From the NCBI RefSeq assembly GCF_029227915.1, contig NC_079883.1, positions 8,432,001-8,496,000 of the forward strand: DNA of 64,000 nt. Reading direction: 5' to 3'. The position numbers were made by a program, and so were the translations under genes. Of the stretch, positions 25,804 through 40,986 are shown piece by piece. The stretch is from Hydractinia symbiolongicarpus. Its lineage: Eukaryota; Cnidaria; Hydrozoa; Anthoathecata; Hydractiniidae. Position 1 is the stretch's first letter; each line of letters starts with the position of its first letter. The notes under the pieces were generated by a model. It did not search any database and was not told the origin of the DNA. It worked only from the letters and a program-made list of their open reading frames with translations.

Positions 25804-26355
25804 ATGAGTGAAGCAGCTTCTCCAAAGAAAATCGCACCCAAGAAGAAACCTGCTGCAAAGAAGACAGCTGATCACCCTAAATATGTGGACATGATCAAGG
25901 CTGCTATCGCTACCCTAAAGGAACGCGGTGGTTCATCTCGCCAAGCTATTACAAAATATATTCATGCAAATTACAAAGTTGCTGAAAACTCAGATCATCA
26001 TCTGAAAATGGCTCTTAAACGAGGAGTAACATCAGGCGATTTGATTCAAACTAAAGGCACTGGTGCTTCTGGATCATTCAAGCTAGGTCAGGTAAAAAAA
26101 GAAAAACCTAAGAAAAAGGCCGCAGCAAAAAAGCCAACGGCAAAGAAGCCTACTGCAAAGAAAAGTACACCAAAAAAGAAGCCAGCAAAGAAGAGCACGC
26201 CAAAGAAAGCAGCAAAGAAGCCTGCCACAAAGAAAGCCTCGGCTAAGAAACCAGCAGCTAAGAAACCCACAAAGAAGCCTGTTGCTAAAAAACCTGCAGC
26301 AAAGAAGGTCAAAAAGACTCCCAAAAAGGCAGCAAAGAAGACCGCAAAAAAATAA
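25804..26355 (+). CDS. H1: Histone H1, unit A5
   Basis: Same protein as at 2396. Confidence 0.97.
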   Translation: MSEAASPKKIAPKKKPAAKKTADHPKYVDMIKAAIATLKERGGSSRQAITKYIHANYKVAENSDHHLKMALKRGVTSGDLIQTKGTGASGSFKLGQVKKEKPKKKAAAKKPTAKKPTAKKSTPKKKPAKKSTPKKAAKKPATKKASAKKPAAKKPTKKPVAKKPAAKKVKKTPKKAAKKTAKK

Positions 26356-26716
26356 TTTGTGTGTATCTGGCTATTACATTAACAAACGGCTATTTTTATA
26401 GCCACACATTTACAAAAAAACATTATCTTGGTACAAAGTTAAACTTGTTTAAGTCACTTAAACAGTTAAAAAAGAGTAAATTTAAGATTAGATTCCCTAA
26501 GTTTAAGTATTTTCGTTTTTAAATTTCTTATTTTCTTGCTTTTACTTTTCTTGCCCTTCATATTTTTAACATTGTCAAACTTTATGTAGCATAAAATTTT
26601 TATGTAGCATAAAATTTAAACAGAAAGCAGGACAAAGTTTGATATAAAAAGCTAGCCGTAATATTTTTTATGGATGTGTGGCTATAAAAATAGCCGTTTT
26701 TTGTTTGGTAAGATGC

Positions 26717-27130
<414 letters not shown>

Positions 27131-27608
27131 TTAAGAAGTCGATGTAGTACGGATACACAAGACGGTCTAAAATGCACTATCGCGCCAAAGTTTTATTTCT
27201 CATATTGATTGACAGCTAAGGTTCAAAACAAACCATTTGATTGGTGCTAAGAAAGTAATTTCTGATTGGCTGCATAATGACATTACGCTCATTACTTTAA
27301 CATTTTTATAAAATCTGTGTTTTTTGGCTACGGGAAAACGGCTGTATCTTCTGATACACAAAAGCTTTTGACTTTTTTTTTTTTTAGTAAGTAGCAGAAG
27401 GTTTGGCGAATTCCAACGATGCCAAATTTATTGCCTTACTGAAACATTAAGACCACGAATTTTTAAAAAAACTACAGTTTTACTTAAAAAAATGTACAAA
27501 ATGTTCGGAACATTTTGTAATGACGCAACTCTATTGGTTAATTAGGGTGTTTCCACGAGCAGTAGGTAATTTTATGGCCTCTTTTTAAAGCTGTCTGAAT
27601 TCTGTTAA

Positions 27609-27915
<307 letters not shown>

Positions 27916-28415
27916 NNNNNNNNNNNNNNNNNNNNNNNNNNNNNNNNNNNNNNNNNNNNNNNNNNNNNNNNNNNNNNNNNNNNNNNNNNNNNNNNNNNNN
28001 NNNNNNNNNNNNNNNNNNNNNNNNNNNNNNNNNNNNNNNNNNNNNNNNNNNNNNNNNNNNNNNNNNNNNNNNNNNNNNNNNNNNNNNNNNNNNNNNNNNN
28101 NNNNNNNNNNNNNNNNNNNNNNNNNNNNNNNNNNNNNNNNNNNNNNNNNNNNNNNNNNNNNNNNNNNNNNNNNNNNNNNNNNNNNNNNNNNNNNNNNNNN
28201 NNNNNNNNNNNNNNNNNNNNNNNNNNNNNNNNNNNNNNNNNNNNNNNNNNNNNNNNNNNNNNNNNNNNNNNNNNNNNNNNNNNNNNNNNNNNNNNNNNNN
28301 NNNNNNNNNNNNNNNNNNNNNNNNNNNNNNNNNNNNNNNNNNNNNNNNNNNNNNNNNNNNNNNNNNNNNNNNNNNNNNNNNNNNNNNNNNNNNNNNNNNN
28401 NNNNNNNNNNNNNNN
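27916..28415. other. Assembly gap, 500 Ns
   Basis: Exactly 500 N bases separate codon 87 of an H4 gene from the last 48 codons of an H2A gene. In an intact unit these two points are about 1.43 kb apart, so 500 is a placeholder and not a measured size. At least the H4 end, a whole H2B and the H2A start are missing; whole units may be missing too. Confidence 0.99.
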
Positions 28416-28560
28416 TCCAAGACATTTACAATTGGCTGTTCGTAATGATGAAGAATTAAACAAACTTTTGAGCGGTGTAACCATTGCAGCTGGTGGTGTT
28501 TTGCCAAACATTCAAGCTGTCTTACTCCCAAAGAAGAACGACAAAGGACAGAAGAAGTAA
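28416..28560 (+). CDS. H2A: Histone H2A, partial (cut by gap)
   Basis: The last 48 codons and stop, from PRHLQLAV onward; the sequence matches the other H2A copies. What follows is block B, so the gap hides the A-to-B change. Confidence 0.97.
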
Positions 28561-28757
28561 ACCGCTACACTCAGAAAACAACGGCTATTTTTATAGCCAC
28601 ACATCTTTAAAAAAACATTGTTTTTTTCACAAAACTATAACCTTAAAGTCTAATAGATAATCCATGCATACGCCTTGTCCTAAGTAACTCAAAGAAATTA
28701 AATAAAAAAATTTGATCACAACGTCAAAATAAATTGCACGTATTTGCCCCTACTAAT

Positions 28758-28877
28758 GTCTACGGCCATACCACGATGAACACACCCGTTCTCGTCTGAT
28801 CACGGAAGTTAAGCATCGTCGGGCCGGGATAGTACTTGGATGGGGGACCGCCTGGGAACTCCCGGTGTCGTAGGCTT
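28758..28877 (+). rRNA. 5S rRNA: 5S ribosomal RNA, unit B1
   Basis: Gene sequence as at 433. The upstream flank has C for A (TGCCCC versus TGCACC) at about -11. Downstream the 22-bp block B insertion places a second TTTT about 20 bp after the first. Confidence 0.97.
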
Positions 28878-28891
28878 TTCATTTTCATTTG

Positions 28892-28913
28892 TTGCCTTTT
28901 CATTTCAATGGTG
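28892..28913 (+). repeat. 22-bp block B insertion after 5S (approximate ends)
   Basis: Adds TTGCCTTTTCATTTCAATGG plus two more bases between CATTTTCATTTG and CTGTGATA. It resembles the adjacent 5S trailer GGCTTTTCATTTTCATTTG and is probably an imperfect local duplication, which supplies a back-up T4 terminator. Present in all five block B 5S trailers in the window and absent from block A. Confidence 0.8.
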
Positions 28914-29227
28914 CTGTGATATATTTCTTGTTATAACAATTAAGGAACGTGGCGGTTGTTGAAAGTGTTTCCTATGACATTTTCCTACGACATTTTCAGG
29001 TGATAGTACGAGAAAAAAGAGCTTTCAAATGCATACAAACTCGATCTATTGCCGATCATCCAATAACCCTGACGGAATGGCAAATAAAATAAAATTCCGC
29101 CGCCTTCCGAGGACTTATATCGCAATCACGTTTCGTAACAGCCAAGCGAGGTTTTACCTTAGCGTTTAAGTCACCACCGACATTTGGCCGCGCAACTTTT
29201 CTAAGCTCATTCATTTTGACTTAAGGA

Positions 29228-29391
29228 GGGGGCGAGCGCGGACGCAGGCCCCCACTACCAGAAATTGTACGGTCGAGTTACTGACGTTTGCAGTAATCGC
29301 AGAGGTCAGCCCAAGCGTAGTGCAATGCAAGAGCCTCACTCTGGAAGAAAACCCTCATTGATCAGTCTTTACTTCCCCGTCAGGTAAGTAT
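29228..29391 (-). ncRNA. U1: U1 snRNA, unit B1
   Basis: Same sequence as at 881 through the parts compared. Confidence 0.96.
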
Positions 29392-29581
29392 GAGTTGGAA
29401 CTGCACCGTAGCATGAGGGTACCCTTCAAAGTTTGTTAATGCTTGTGGCTTGAGTGTGTTATAAACTGCCGTGTCGCGGGGCATAGGCTGTATTCTCCCC
29501 CAGTGTACGCGTTTTGTTCCCGCCGTAGACTATGCAGAGTGCCGTCGGAAAGAGGACTGCTATTATTCTTTTATTGCTTAT

Positions 29582-29768
29582 GTGGGCCGCCATCGGTAAT
29601 AGTGCAACACCAAGGCAACCCGTGGTCACGGCGTGAATGAATCCACCTCCATGACCCAAGGCCAAAAATCAGATTAATATACTGACCATTCAGAGAATGG
29701 CCTACCAGATATTAAACTGATAAGAACAGATACTACACTTGATCTTAGCCATTAGGCCGAGAAGCGAT
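29582..29768 (-). ncRNA. U2: U2 snRNA, unit B1
   Basis: Same sequence as at 1235. Confidence 0.96.
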
Positions 29769-30090
29769 AAAGAACAAGCGTTGCCATGATAGGCATCGTC
29801 CACACACCGTAACTGCTTGTGGAGCATGTCACGTTACTGTAAAGCTTACAACTGTCACCGCGTACGGATGGACGGCGACATAGTAAAAATCACGGCTGTT
29901 GATTTAGCCGTAGGATGGAGAGCGACTGTAGCGAGTGGATGGTAACTTACATGAATGCTAACAAAGGCGACGATACTAAGTGCGTGATATTACTTTCCAA
30001 TATGACTGCGTACATTCCGTTTATCAACGCATTACGCCAGAACGTGCGCGCGCGTTACACAGTAGACCATGCAGCCGAAATGCGACAGTG

Positions 30091-30163
30091 CGACCCTGCC
30101 AGGAGTCGAACCTGGAATCCCCTGATTCGTAGTCAGATGCCTTATCCATTGGGCCACAGGGCG
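30091..30163 (-). tRNA. trnR-ACG: tRNA-Arg(ACG), unit B1, acceptor variant
   Basis: Differs from block A at 30163: the plus strand has G for C, so the first tRNA base becomes C opposite C72. Anticodon, A box and B box are unchanged, so it should be transcribed, but the acceptor stem starts with a mismatch followed by a G-U wobble. Maturation or charging may be impaired. Confidence 0.94.
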
Positions 30164-30742
30164 ATGCTTATGACTTCGCCCCATCGTTATTTTGGCTTGC
30201 GCATTCGTTTTACTTACGACAGAATTCTTCGTGTTTGTAGCCATGAAAGAAAGGGACTTCTGTGAGTGAATTTTTTTACTGTGGTCTAATAAAAAAGTCG
30301 AAACGCAGTGCCCAATATATGAATTGCTCCTAATAGCCGGAAACAGGCCGTGTCGATGATGTAGGCCGACATACGCAACGCAAACCAAAGAACGCTTTAT
30401 GAAAATCCTAACACGGGCGCGGAAGAAGCCCAAATTAACAGAGTAGATGTAATGCTGAAGACCTCAAACTCCAGCAGCTTCTCTTTCAGACTATTGCGTC
30501 GTGCTACAAATAAAAATTAACATGCTTTCGCATAGTCGCGGCTCCCAAAACGGACATTATACGATGTACAGAAACACACATTTCTGTTTTCGCGCCAAAT
30601 CAATTCCCGGGAGTGGTACTTTTACGTCCGCATACTTCGCACCGTCTTAAATTATATCTCATTTACACGGTAATGTTTAGTATACTTCTACTGTGATAAC
30701 AAGCATCGTTTATCGTTGGATTGTTGTAAGAAAACATTAAAA

Positions 30743-31294
30743 ATGAGTGAAGCAGCTTCTCCAAAGAAAATCGCACCCAAGAAGAAACCTGCTGCAAAGA
30801 AGACAGCTGATCACCCTAAATATGTGGACATGATCAAGGCTGCTATCGCTACCCTAAAGGAACGCGGTGGTTCATCTCGCCAAGCTATTACAAAATATAT
30901 TCATGCAAATTACAAAGTTGCTGAAAACTCAGATCATCATCTGAAAATGGCTCTTAAACGAGGAGTAACATCAGGCGATTTGATTCAAACTAAAGGCACT
31001 GGTGCTTCTGGATCATTCAAGCTAGGTCAGGTAAAAAAAGAAAAACCTAAGAAAAAGGCCGCAGCAAAAAAGCCAACGGCAAAGAAGCCTACTGCAAAGA
31101 AAAGTACACCAAAAAAGAAGCCAGCAAAGAAGAGCACGCCAAAGAAAGCAGCAAAGAAGCCTGCCACAAAGAAAGCCTCGGCTAAGAAACCAGCAGCTAA
31201 GAAACCCACAAAGAAGCCTGTTGCTAAAAAACCTGCAGCAAAGAAGGTCAAAAAGACTCCCAAAAAGGCAGCAAAGAAGACCGCAAAAAAATAA
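30743..31294 (+). CDS. H1: Histone H1, unit B1
   Basis: Same protein as at 2396. The spacer upstream carries several block B substitutions. Confidence 0.97.
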   Translation: MSEAASPKKIAPKKKPAAKKTADHPKYVDMIKAAIATLKERGGSSRQAITKYIHANYKVAENSDHHLKMALKRGVTSGDLIQTKGTGASGSFKLGQVKKEKPKKKAAAKKPTAKKPTAKKSTPKKKPAKKSTPKKAAKKPATKKASAKKPAAKKPTKKPVAKKPAAKKVKKTPKKAAKKTAKK

Positions 31295-31655
31295 TTTGTG
31301 TGTATCTGGCTATTACATTAACAAACGGCTATTTTTATAGCCACACATTTACAAAAAAACATTATCTTGGTACAAAGTTAAACTTGTTTAAGTCACTTAA
31401 ACAGTTAAAAAAGAGTAATTTTAAGATTAGATTCCCTAAGTTTAAGTATTTTCGTTTTTAAATTTCTTATTTTCTTGCTTTTACTTTTCTTGCCCTTCAT
31501 ATTTTTAACATTGTCAAACTTTATGTAGCATAAAATTTTTATGTAGCATAAAATTTAAACAGAAAGCAGAACAAAGTTTGATATAAAAAGCTAGCCGTAA
31601 TATTTTTTATGGATGTGTGGCTATAAAAATAGCCGTTTTTTGTTTGGTAAGATGC

Positions 31656-32069
<414 letters not shown>

Positions 32070-32547
32070 TTAAGAAGTCGATGTAGTACGGATACACAAG
32101 ACGGTCTAAAATGCACTATCGCGCCAAAGTTTTATTTCTCATATTGATTGACAGCTAAGGTTCAAAACAAACCATTTGATTGGTGCTAAGAAAGTAATTT
32201 CTGATTGGCTGCATAATGACATTACGCTCATTACTTTAACATTTTTATAAAATCTGTGTTTTTTGGCTACGGGAAAACGGCTGTATCTTCTGATACACAA
32301 AAGCTTTTGACTTTTTTTTTTTTTAGTAAGTAGCAGAAGGTTTGGCGAATTCCAACGATGCCAAATTTATTGCCTTACTGAAACATTAAGACCACGAATT
32401 TTTAAAAAAACTACAGTTTTACTTAAAAAAATGTACAAAATGTTCGGAACATTTTGTAATGACGCAACTCTATTGGTTAATTAGGGTGTTTCCACGAGCA
32501 GTAGGTAATTTTATGGCCTCTTTTTAAAGCTGTCTGAATTCTGTTAA

Positions 32548-32904
<357 letters not shown>

Positions 32905-33366
32905 GCGTTGTCATTGCTCAACAAAAACGGCTATTTTTATAGCCACAAATCTTTTAAAACATTACTTTGTGCACGCTTCCAAATTACACAATGTGTAAAG
33001 TCTTGTCACAGTTACATTTATTGCTATACGATACTATGTCATATATGACACAAAAAAAATTTAGAAATACTTTGTAGGGTTAATTTGCCTGGGAGTGTTT
33101 CCGTGAAAAGCTGGGTTAAGTTAAATGTAAGCAATAACATGGATCAATGTACTTGTCTTTTCTGCAAGTACAGCTAATAATACGTATGAAAAGTGAAGCT
33201 AATCCACACACACACATGGGGAAGTATTTTAAATGTAGGCTAGTGTTCTTAAGCACATTATTTAGAAGTTTTATTAACTTCGGTTAACTTGTAGTGACGC
33301 CAAGTAAATGTTTTTTTAAAGATGTGTGGTCTTAAAAAAGACCGTTTGTGTTTGGTAGACGTTGGT

Positions 33367-33764
<398 letters not shown>

Positions 33765-34048
33765 GGTTAAAAATTTTTGCTACTTAACTTGTAAATAAGC
33801 ATTAAACTGCAAGTCAAAACTTTTTGTTTATAAGTAAAAAAATCGGATCGAATTCGATCCGAAAACGCCGATACGCAATTTAATTGGTTAAAAAAAAAAT
33901 CTTTTGTTTAATACTTAATTATGATTGGTTAAAAAAACATGATTTCGATCCTATTTTTATGATGAAAAAACGAGTAAAGTTTATTTCGTTAACACTTACG
34001 TTAAATATTCGTACGTTTTTGTATTAACTTACAAATCAAATCGCAGTT

Positions 34049-34429
34049 ATGTCTGGACGTGGAAAAGGTGGAAAAGCTAAGGCTAAAGCCAAGACAAGAT
34101 CCTCAAGAGCTGGACTTCAATTTCCAGTCGGTAGAGTGCATAGATTCCTTCGTAGAGGGCACTATGCTAACCGAATTGGATCTGGAGCACCAGTTTACTT
34201 AGCAGCCGTCTTGGAATATTTATCTGCTGAGATATTGGAGTTGGCTGGTAACGCAGCAAGAGACAACAAAAAAGCTAGGATTATTCCAAGACATTTACAA
34301 TTGGCTGTTCGTAATGATGAAGAATTAAACAAACTTTTGAGCGGTGTAACCATTGCAGCTGGTGGTGTTTTGCCAAACATTCAAGCTGTCTTACTCCCAA
34401 AGAAGAACGACAAAGGACAGAAGAAGTAA
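34049..34429 (+). CDS. H2A: Histone H2A, unit B2
   Basis: Same protein as at 5707. Confidence 0.98.
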   Translation: MSGRGKGGKAKAKAKTRSSRAGLQFPVGRVHRFLRRGHYANRIGSGAPVYLAAVLEYLSAEILELAGNAARDNKKARIIPRHLQLAVRNDEELNKLLSGVTIAAGGVLPNIQAVLLPKKNDKGQKK

Positions 34430-34626
34430 ACCGCTACACTCAGAAAACAACGGCTATTTTTATAGCCACACATCTTTAAAAAAACATTGTTTTTTTCACA
34501 AAACTATAACCTTAAAGTCTAATAGATAATCCATGCATACGCCTTGTCCTAAGTAACTCAAAGAAATTAAATAAAAAAATTTGATCACAACGTCAAAATA
34601 AATTGCACGTATTTGCCCCTACTAAT

Positions 34627-34746
34627 GTCTACGGCCATACCACGATGAACACACCCGTTCTCGTCTGATCACGGAAGTTAAGCATCGTCGGGCCGGGATA
34701 GTACTTGGATGGGGGACCGCCTGGGAACTCCCGGTGTCGTAGGCTT
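34627..34746 (+). rRNA. 5S rRNA: 5S ribosomal RNA, unit B2
   Basis: Gene sequence as at 433; block B flanks. Confidence 0.97.
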
Positions 34747-35096
34747 TTCATTTTCATTTGTTGCCTTTTCATTTCAATGGTGCTGTGATATATTTCTTGT
34801 TATAACAATTAAGGAACGTGGCGGTTGTTGAAAGTGTTTCCTATGACATTTTCCTACGACATTTTCAGGTGATAGTACGAGAAAAAAGAGCTTTCAAATG
34901 CATACAAACTCGATCTATTGCCGATCATCCAATAACCCTGACGGAATGGCAAATAAAATAAAATTCCGCCGCCTTCCGAGGACTTATATCGCAATCACGT
35001 TTCGTAACAGCCAAGCGAGGTTTTACCTTAGCGTTTAAGTCACCACCGACATTTGGCCGCGCAACTTTTCTAAGCTCATTCATTTTGACTTAAGGA

Positions 35097-35260
35097 GGGG
35101 GCGAGCGCGGACGCAGGCCCCCACTACCAGAAATTGTACGGTCGAGTTACTGACGTTTGCAGTAATCGCAGAGGTCAGCCCAAGCGTAGTGCAATGCAAG
35201 AGCCTCACTCTGGAAGAAAACCCTCATTGATCAGTCTTTACTTCCCCGTCAGGTAAGTAT
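35097..35260 (-). ncRNA. U1: U1 snRNA, unit B2
   Basis: Gene as at 881. A private substitution (C to T on the plus strand at about 35273) lies in its upstream region near -13, between PSE and start. Confidence 0.96.
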
Positions 35261-35450
35261 GAGTTGGAACTGTACCGTAGCATGAGGGTACCCTTCAAAG
35301 TTTGTTAATGCTTGTGGCTTGAGTGTGTTATAAACTGCCGTGTCGCGGGGCATAGGCTGTATTCTCCCCCAGTGTACGCGTTTTGTTCCCGCCGTAGACT
35401 ATGCAGAGTGCCGTCGGAAAGAGGACTGCTATTATTCTTTTATTGCTTAT

Positions 35451-35637
35451 GTGGGCCGCCATCGGTAATAGTGCAACACCAAGGCAACCCGTGGTCACGG
35501 CGTGAATGAATCCACCTCCATGACCCAAGGCCAAAAATCAGATTAATATACTGACCATTCAGAGAATGGCCTACCAGATATTAAACTGATAAGAACAGAT
35601 ACTACACTTGATCTTAGCCATTAGGCCGAGAAGCGAT
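35451..35637 (-). ncRNA. U2: U2 snRNA, unit B2
   Basis: Same sequence as at 1235. Confidence 0.96.
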
Positions 35638-35959
35638 AAAGAACAAGCGTTGCCATGATAGGCATCGTCCACACACCGTAACTGCTTGTGGAGCATGTCA
35701 CGTTACTGTAAAGCTTACAACTGTCACCGCGTACGGATGGACGGCGACATAGTAAAAATCACGGCTGTTGATTTAGCCGTAGGATGGAGAGCGACTGTAG
35801 CGAGTGGATGGTAACTTACATGAATGCTAACAAAGGCGACGATACTAAGTGCGTGATATTACTTTCCAATATGACTGCGTACATTCCGTTTATCAACGCA
35901 TTACGCCAGAACGTGCGCGCGCGTTACACAGTAGACCATGCAGCCGAAATGCGACAGTG

Positions 35960-36032
35960 CGACCCTGCCAGGAGTCGAACCTGGAATCCCCTGATTCGTA
36001 GTCAGATGCCTTATCCATTGGGCCACAGGGCG
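35960..36032 (-). tRNA. trnR-ACG: tRNA-Arg(ACG), unit B2, acceptor variant
   Basis: Block B form with C1 opposite C72, as at 30091. Confidence 0.94.
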
Positions 36033-36611
36033 ATGCTTATGACTTCGCCCCATCGTTATTTTGGCTTGCGCATTCGTTTTACTTACGACAGAATTCTTCG
36101 TGTTTGTAGCCATGAAAGAAAGGGACTTCTGTGAGTGAATTTTTTTACTGTGGTCTAATAAAAAAGTCGAAACGCAGTGCCCAATATATGAATTGCTCCT
36201 AATAGCCGGAAACAGGCCGTGTCGATGATGTAGGCCGACATACGCAACGCAAACCAAAGAACGCTTTATGAAAATCCTAACACGGGCGCGGAAGAAGCCC
36301 AAATTAACAGAGTAGATGTAATGCTGAAGACCTCAAACTCCAGCAGCTTCTCTTTCAGACTATTGCGTCGTGCTACAAATAAAAATTAACATGCTTTCGC
36401 ATAGTCGCGGCTCCCAAAACGGACATTATACGATGTACAGAAACACACATTTCTGTTTTCGCGCCAAATCAATTCCCGGGAGTGGTACTTTTACGTCCGC
36501 ATACTTCGCACCGTCTTAAATTATATCTCATTTACACGGTAATGTTTAGTATACTTCTACTGTGATAACAAGCATCGTTTATCGTTGGATTGTTGTAAGA
36601 AAACATTAAAA

Positions 36612-37163
36612 ATGAGTGAAGCAGCTTCTCCAAAGAAAATCGCACCCAAGAAGAAACCTGCTGCAAAGAAGACAGCTGATCACCCTAAATATGTGGACAT
36701 GATCAAGGCTGCTATCGCTACCCTAAAGGAACGCGGTGGTTCATCTCGCCAAGCTATTACAAAATATATTCATGCAAATTACAAAGTTGCTGAAAACTCA
36801 GATCATCATCTGAAAATGGCTCTTAAACGAGGAGTAACATCAGGCGATTTGATTCAAACTAAAGGCACTGGTGCTTCTGGATCATTCAAGCTAGGTCAGG
36901 TAAAAAAAGAAAAACCTAAGAAAAAGGCCGCAGCAAAAAAGCCAACGGCAAAGAAGCCTACTGCAAAGAAAAGTACACCAAAAAAGAAGCCAGCAAAGAA
37001 GAGCACGCCAAAGAAAGCAGCAAAGAAGCCTGCCACAAAGAAAGCCTCGGCTAAGAAACCAGCAGCTAAGAAACCCACAAAGAAGCCTGTTGCTAAAAAA
37101 CCTGCAGCAAAGAAGGTCAAAAAGACTCCCAAAAAGGCAGCAAAGAAGACCGCAAAAAAATAA
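36612..37163 (+). CDS. H1: Histone H1, unit B2
   Basis: Same protein as at 2396. Confidence 0.97.
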   Translation: MSEAASPKKIAPKKKPAAKKTADHPKYVDMIKAAIATLKERGGSSRQAITKYIHANYKVAENSDHHLKMALKRGVTSGDLIQTKGTGASGSFKLGQVKKEKPKKKAAAKKPTAKKPTAKKSTPKKKPAKKSTPKKAAKKPATKKASAKKPAAKKPTKKPVAKKPAAKKVKKTPKKAAKKTAKK

Positions 37164-37524
37164 TTTGTGTGTATCTGGCTATTACATTAACAAACGGCTA
37201 TTTTTATAGCCACACATTTACAAAAAAACATTATCTTGGTACAAAGTTAAACTTGTTTAAGTCACTTAAACAGTTAAAAAAGAGTAATTTTAAGATTAGA
37301 TTCCCTAAGTTTAAGTATTTTCGTTTTTAAATTTCTTATTTTCTTGCTTTTACTTTTCTTGCCCTTCATATTTTTAACATTGTCAAACTTTATGTAGCAT
37401 AAAATTTTTATGTAGCATAAAATTTAAACAGAAAGCAGAACAAAGTTTGATATAAAAAGCTAGCCGTAATATTTTTTATGGATGTGTGGCTATAAAAATA
37501 GCCGTTTTTTGTTTGGTAAGATGC

Positions 37525-37938
<414 letters not shown>

Positions 37939-38416
37939 TTAAGAAGTCGATGTAGTACGGATACACAAGACGGTCTAAAATGCACTATCGCGCCAAAGTT
38001 TTATTTCTCATATTGATTGACAGCTAAGGTTCAAAACAAACCATTTGATTGGTGCTAAGAAAGTAATTTCTGATTGGCTGCATAATGACATTACGCTCAT
38101 TACTTTAACATTTTTATAAAATCTGTGTTTTTTGGCTACGGGAAAACGGCTGTATCTTCTGATACACAAAAGCTTTTGACTTTTTTTTTTTTTAGTAAGT
38201 AGCAGAAGGTTTGGCGAATTCCAACGATGCCAAATTTATTGCCTTACTGAAACATTAAGACCACGAATTTTTAAAAAAACTACAGTTTTACTTAAAAAAA
38301 TGTACAAAATGTTCGGAACATTTTGTAATGACGCAACTCTATTGGTTAATTAGGGTGTTTCCACGAGCAGTAGGTAATTTTATGGCCTCTTTTTAAAGCT
38401 GTCTGAATTCTGTTAA

Positions 38417-38773
<357 letters not shown>

Positions 38774-39126
38774 GCGTTGTCATTGCTCAACAAAAACGGC
38801 TATTTTTATAGCCACAAATCTTTTAAAACATTACTTTGTGCACGCTTCCAAATTACACAATGTGTAAAGTCTTGTCACAGTTACATTTATTGCTATACGA
38901 TACTATGTCATATATGACACAAAAAAAATTTAGAAATACTTTGTAGGGTTAATTTGCCTGGGAGTGTTTCCGTGAAAAGCTGGGTTAAGTTAAATGTAAG
39001 CAATAACATGGATCAATGTACTTGTCTTTTCTGCAAGTACAGCTAATAATACGTATGAAAAGTGAAGCTAATCCACACACACACATGGGGAAGTATTTTA
39101 AATGTAGGCTAGTGTTCTTAAGCACA

Positions 39127-39654
39127 TTATTTAGAAGTTTTATTAACTTCGGTTAACTTGTAGTGACGCCAAGTAAATGTTTTTTTAAAGATGTGTGGTC
39201 TTAAAAAAGACCGTTTGTGTTTGGTAGACGTTGGTTTACTTGCTGCTTGTGTATTTTGTGACGGCTTTTGTTCCTTCACTGACTGCGTGTTACTGACTGC
39301 GTGTTTTGCAAGTTCTCCAGGCAAGAGAAGACGTACTGCGGTTTGAATTTCACGAGAAGAGATGGTCGACTTTTTGTTTTGAAGAGCCAAACGCGAAGCT
39401 TCGGAAGCAATGCGCTCAAAGATGTCGTTGACAAATGAGTTCATGATGCTCATAGCTTTGCTTGAAACTCCGACATCTGGGTGAACTTGTTTCAAAACAT
39501 TGTAGATGTAAATAGCATAACTTTCCTTTCTCTTTCTCTTGCGTTTCTTTTCACCAGTTCCACCAATCTTTCCTCCTTTTTTGCCGGCTCTTTTTTCACC
39601 TTTCTTGGCTACTTTAGGTGCCTGTTTTCCTCCTTTAGCTGCTGCGTCAGACAT
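39127..39654 (-). pseudogene. H2B: Histone H2B with frameshifted, extended C-terminus
   Basis: A 14-bp tandem duplication (ACTGACTGCGTGTT at 39278-39291 and 39292-39305) shifts the frame after ELAKHAVS. The last 13 normal residues, including the K120-equivalent ubiquitination lysine, are replaced by about 54 unrelated ones, making a 175-residue frame. The new stop at 39127 lies beyond the histone stem-loop (39197-39212). Since cleavage should occur just after that hairpin, the mature mRNA would have no stop codon. The histone fold itself is nearly complete, so the protein could fold if made, but the message is expected to be a non-stop transcript. Confidence 0.9.
39197..39212 (-). terminator. 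H2B stem-loop inside the shifted reading frame
   Basis: GGTCTTTTTTAAGACC, unchanged, but now lying upstream of the only in-frame stop of the mutated H2B. Confidence 0.9.
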
Positions 39655-39938
39655 GGTTAAAAATTTTTGCTACTTAACTTGTAAATAAGCATTAAACTGC
39701 AAGTCAAAACTTTTTGTTTATAAGTAAAAAAATCGGATCGAATTCGATCCGAAAACGCCGATACGCAATTTAATTGGTTAAAAAAAAAATCTTTTGTTTA
39801 ATACTTAATTATGATTGGTTAAAAAAACATGATTTCGATCCTATTTTTATGATGAAAAAACGAGTAAAGTTTATTTCGTTAACACTTACGTTAAATATTC
39901 GTACGTTTTTGTATTAACTTACAAATCAAATCGCAGTT

Positions 39939-40319
39939 ATGTCTGGACGTGGAAAAGGTGGAAAAGCTAAGGCTAAAGCCAAGACAAGATCCTCAAGAGC
40001 TGGACTTCAATTTCCAGTCGGTAGAGTGCATAGATTCCTTCGTAGAGGGCACTATGCTAACCGAATTGGATCTGGAGCACCAGTTTACTTAGCAGCCGTC
40101 TTGGAATATTTATCTGCTGAGATATTGGAGTTGGCTGGTAACGCAGCAAGAGACAACAAAAAAGCTAGGATTATTCCAAGACATTTACAATTGGCTGTTC
40201 GTAATGATGAAGAATTAAACAAACTTTTGAGCGGTGTAACCATTGCAGCTGGTGGTGTTTTGCCAAACATTCAAGCTGTCTTACTCCCAAAGAAGAACGA
40301 CAAAGGACAGAAGAAGTAA
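39939..40319 (+). CDS. H2A: Histone H2A, unit B3
   Basis: Same protein as at 5707. Confidence 0.98.
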   Translation: MSGRGKGGKAKAKAKTRSSRAGLQFPVGRVHRFLRRGHYANRIGSGAPVYLAAVLEYLSAEILELAGNAARDNKKARIIPRHLQLAVRNDEELNKLLSGVTIAAGGVLPNIQAVLLPKKNDKGQKK

Positions 40320-40516
40320 ACCGCTACACTCAGAAAACAACGGCTATTTTTATAGCCACACATCTTTAAAAAAACATTGTTTTTTTCACAAAACTATAAC
40401 CTTAAAGTCTAATAGATAATCCATGCATACGCCTTGTCCTAAGTAACTCAAAGAAATTAAATAAAAAAATTTGATCACAACGTCAAAATAAATTGCACGT
40501 ATTTGCCCCTACTAAT

Positions 40517-40636
40517 GTCTACGGCCATACCACGATGAACACACCCGTTCTCGTCTGATCACGGAAGTTAAGCATCGTCGGGCCGGGATAGTACTTGGAT
40601 GGGGGACCGCCTGGGAACTCCCGGTGTCGTAGGCTT
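40517..40636 (+). rRNA. 5S rRNA: 5S ribosomal RNA, unit B3
   Basis: Gene sequence as at 433; block B flanks. Confidence 0.97.
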
Positions 40637-40986
40637 TTCATTTTCATTTGTTGCCTTTTCATTTCAATGGTGCTGTGATATATTTCTTGTTATAACAATT
40701 AAGGAACGTGGCGGTTGTTGAAAGTGTTTCCTATGACATTTTCCTACGACATTTTCAGGTGATAGTACGAGAAAAAAGAGCTTTCAAATGCATACAAACT
40801 CGATCTATTGCCGATCATCCAATAACCCTGACGGAATGGCAAATAAAATAAAATTCCGCCGCCTTCCGAGGACTTATATCGCAATCACGTTTCGTAACAG
40901 CCAAGCGAGGTTTTACCTTAGCGTTTAAGTCACCACCGACATTTGGCCGCGCAACTTTTCTAAGCTCATTCATTTTGACTTAAGGA

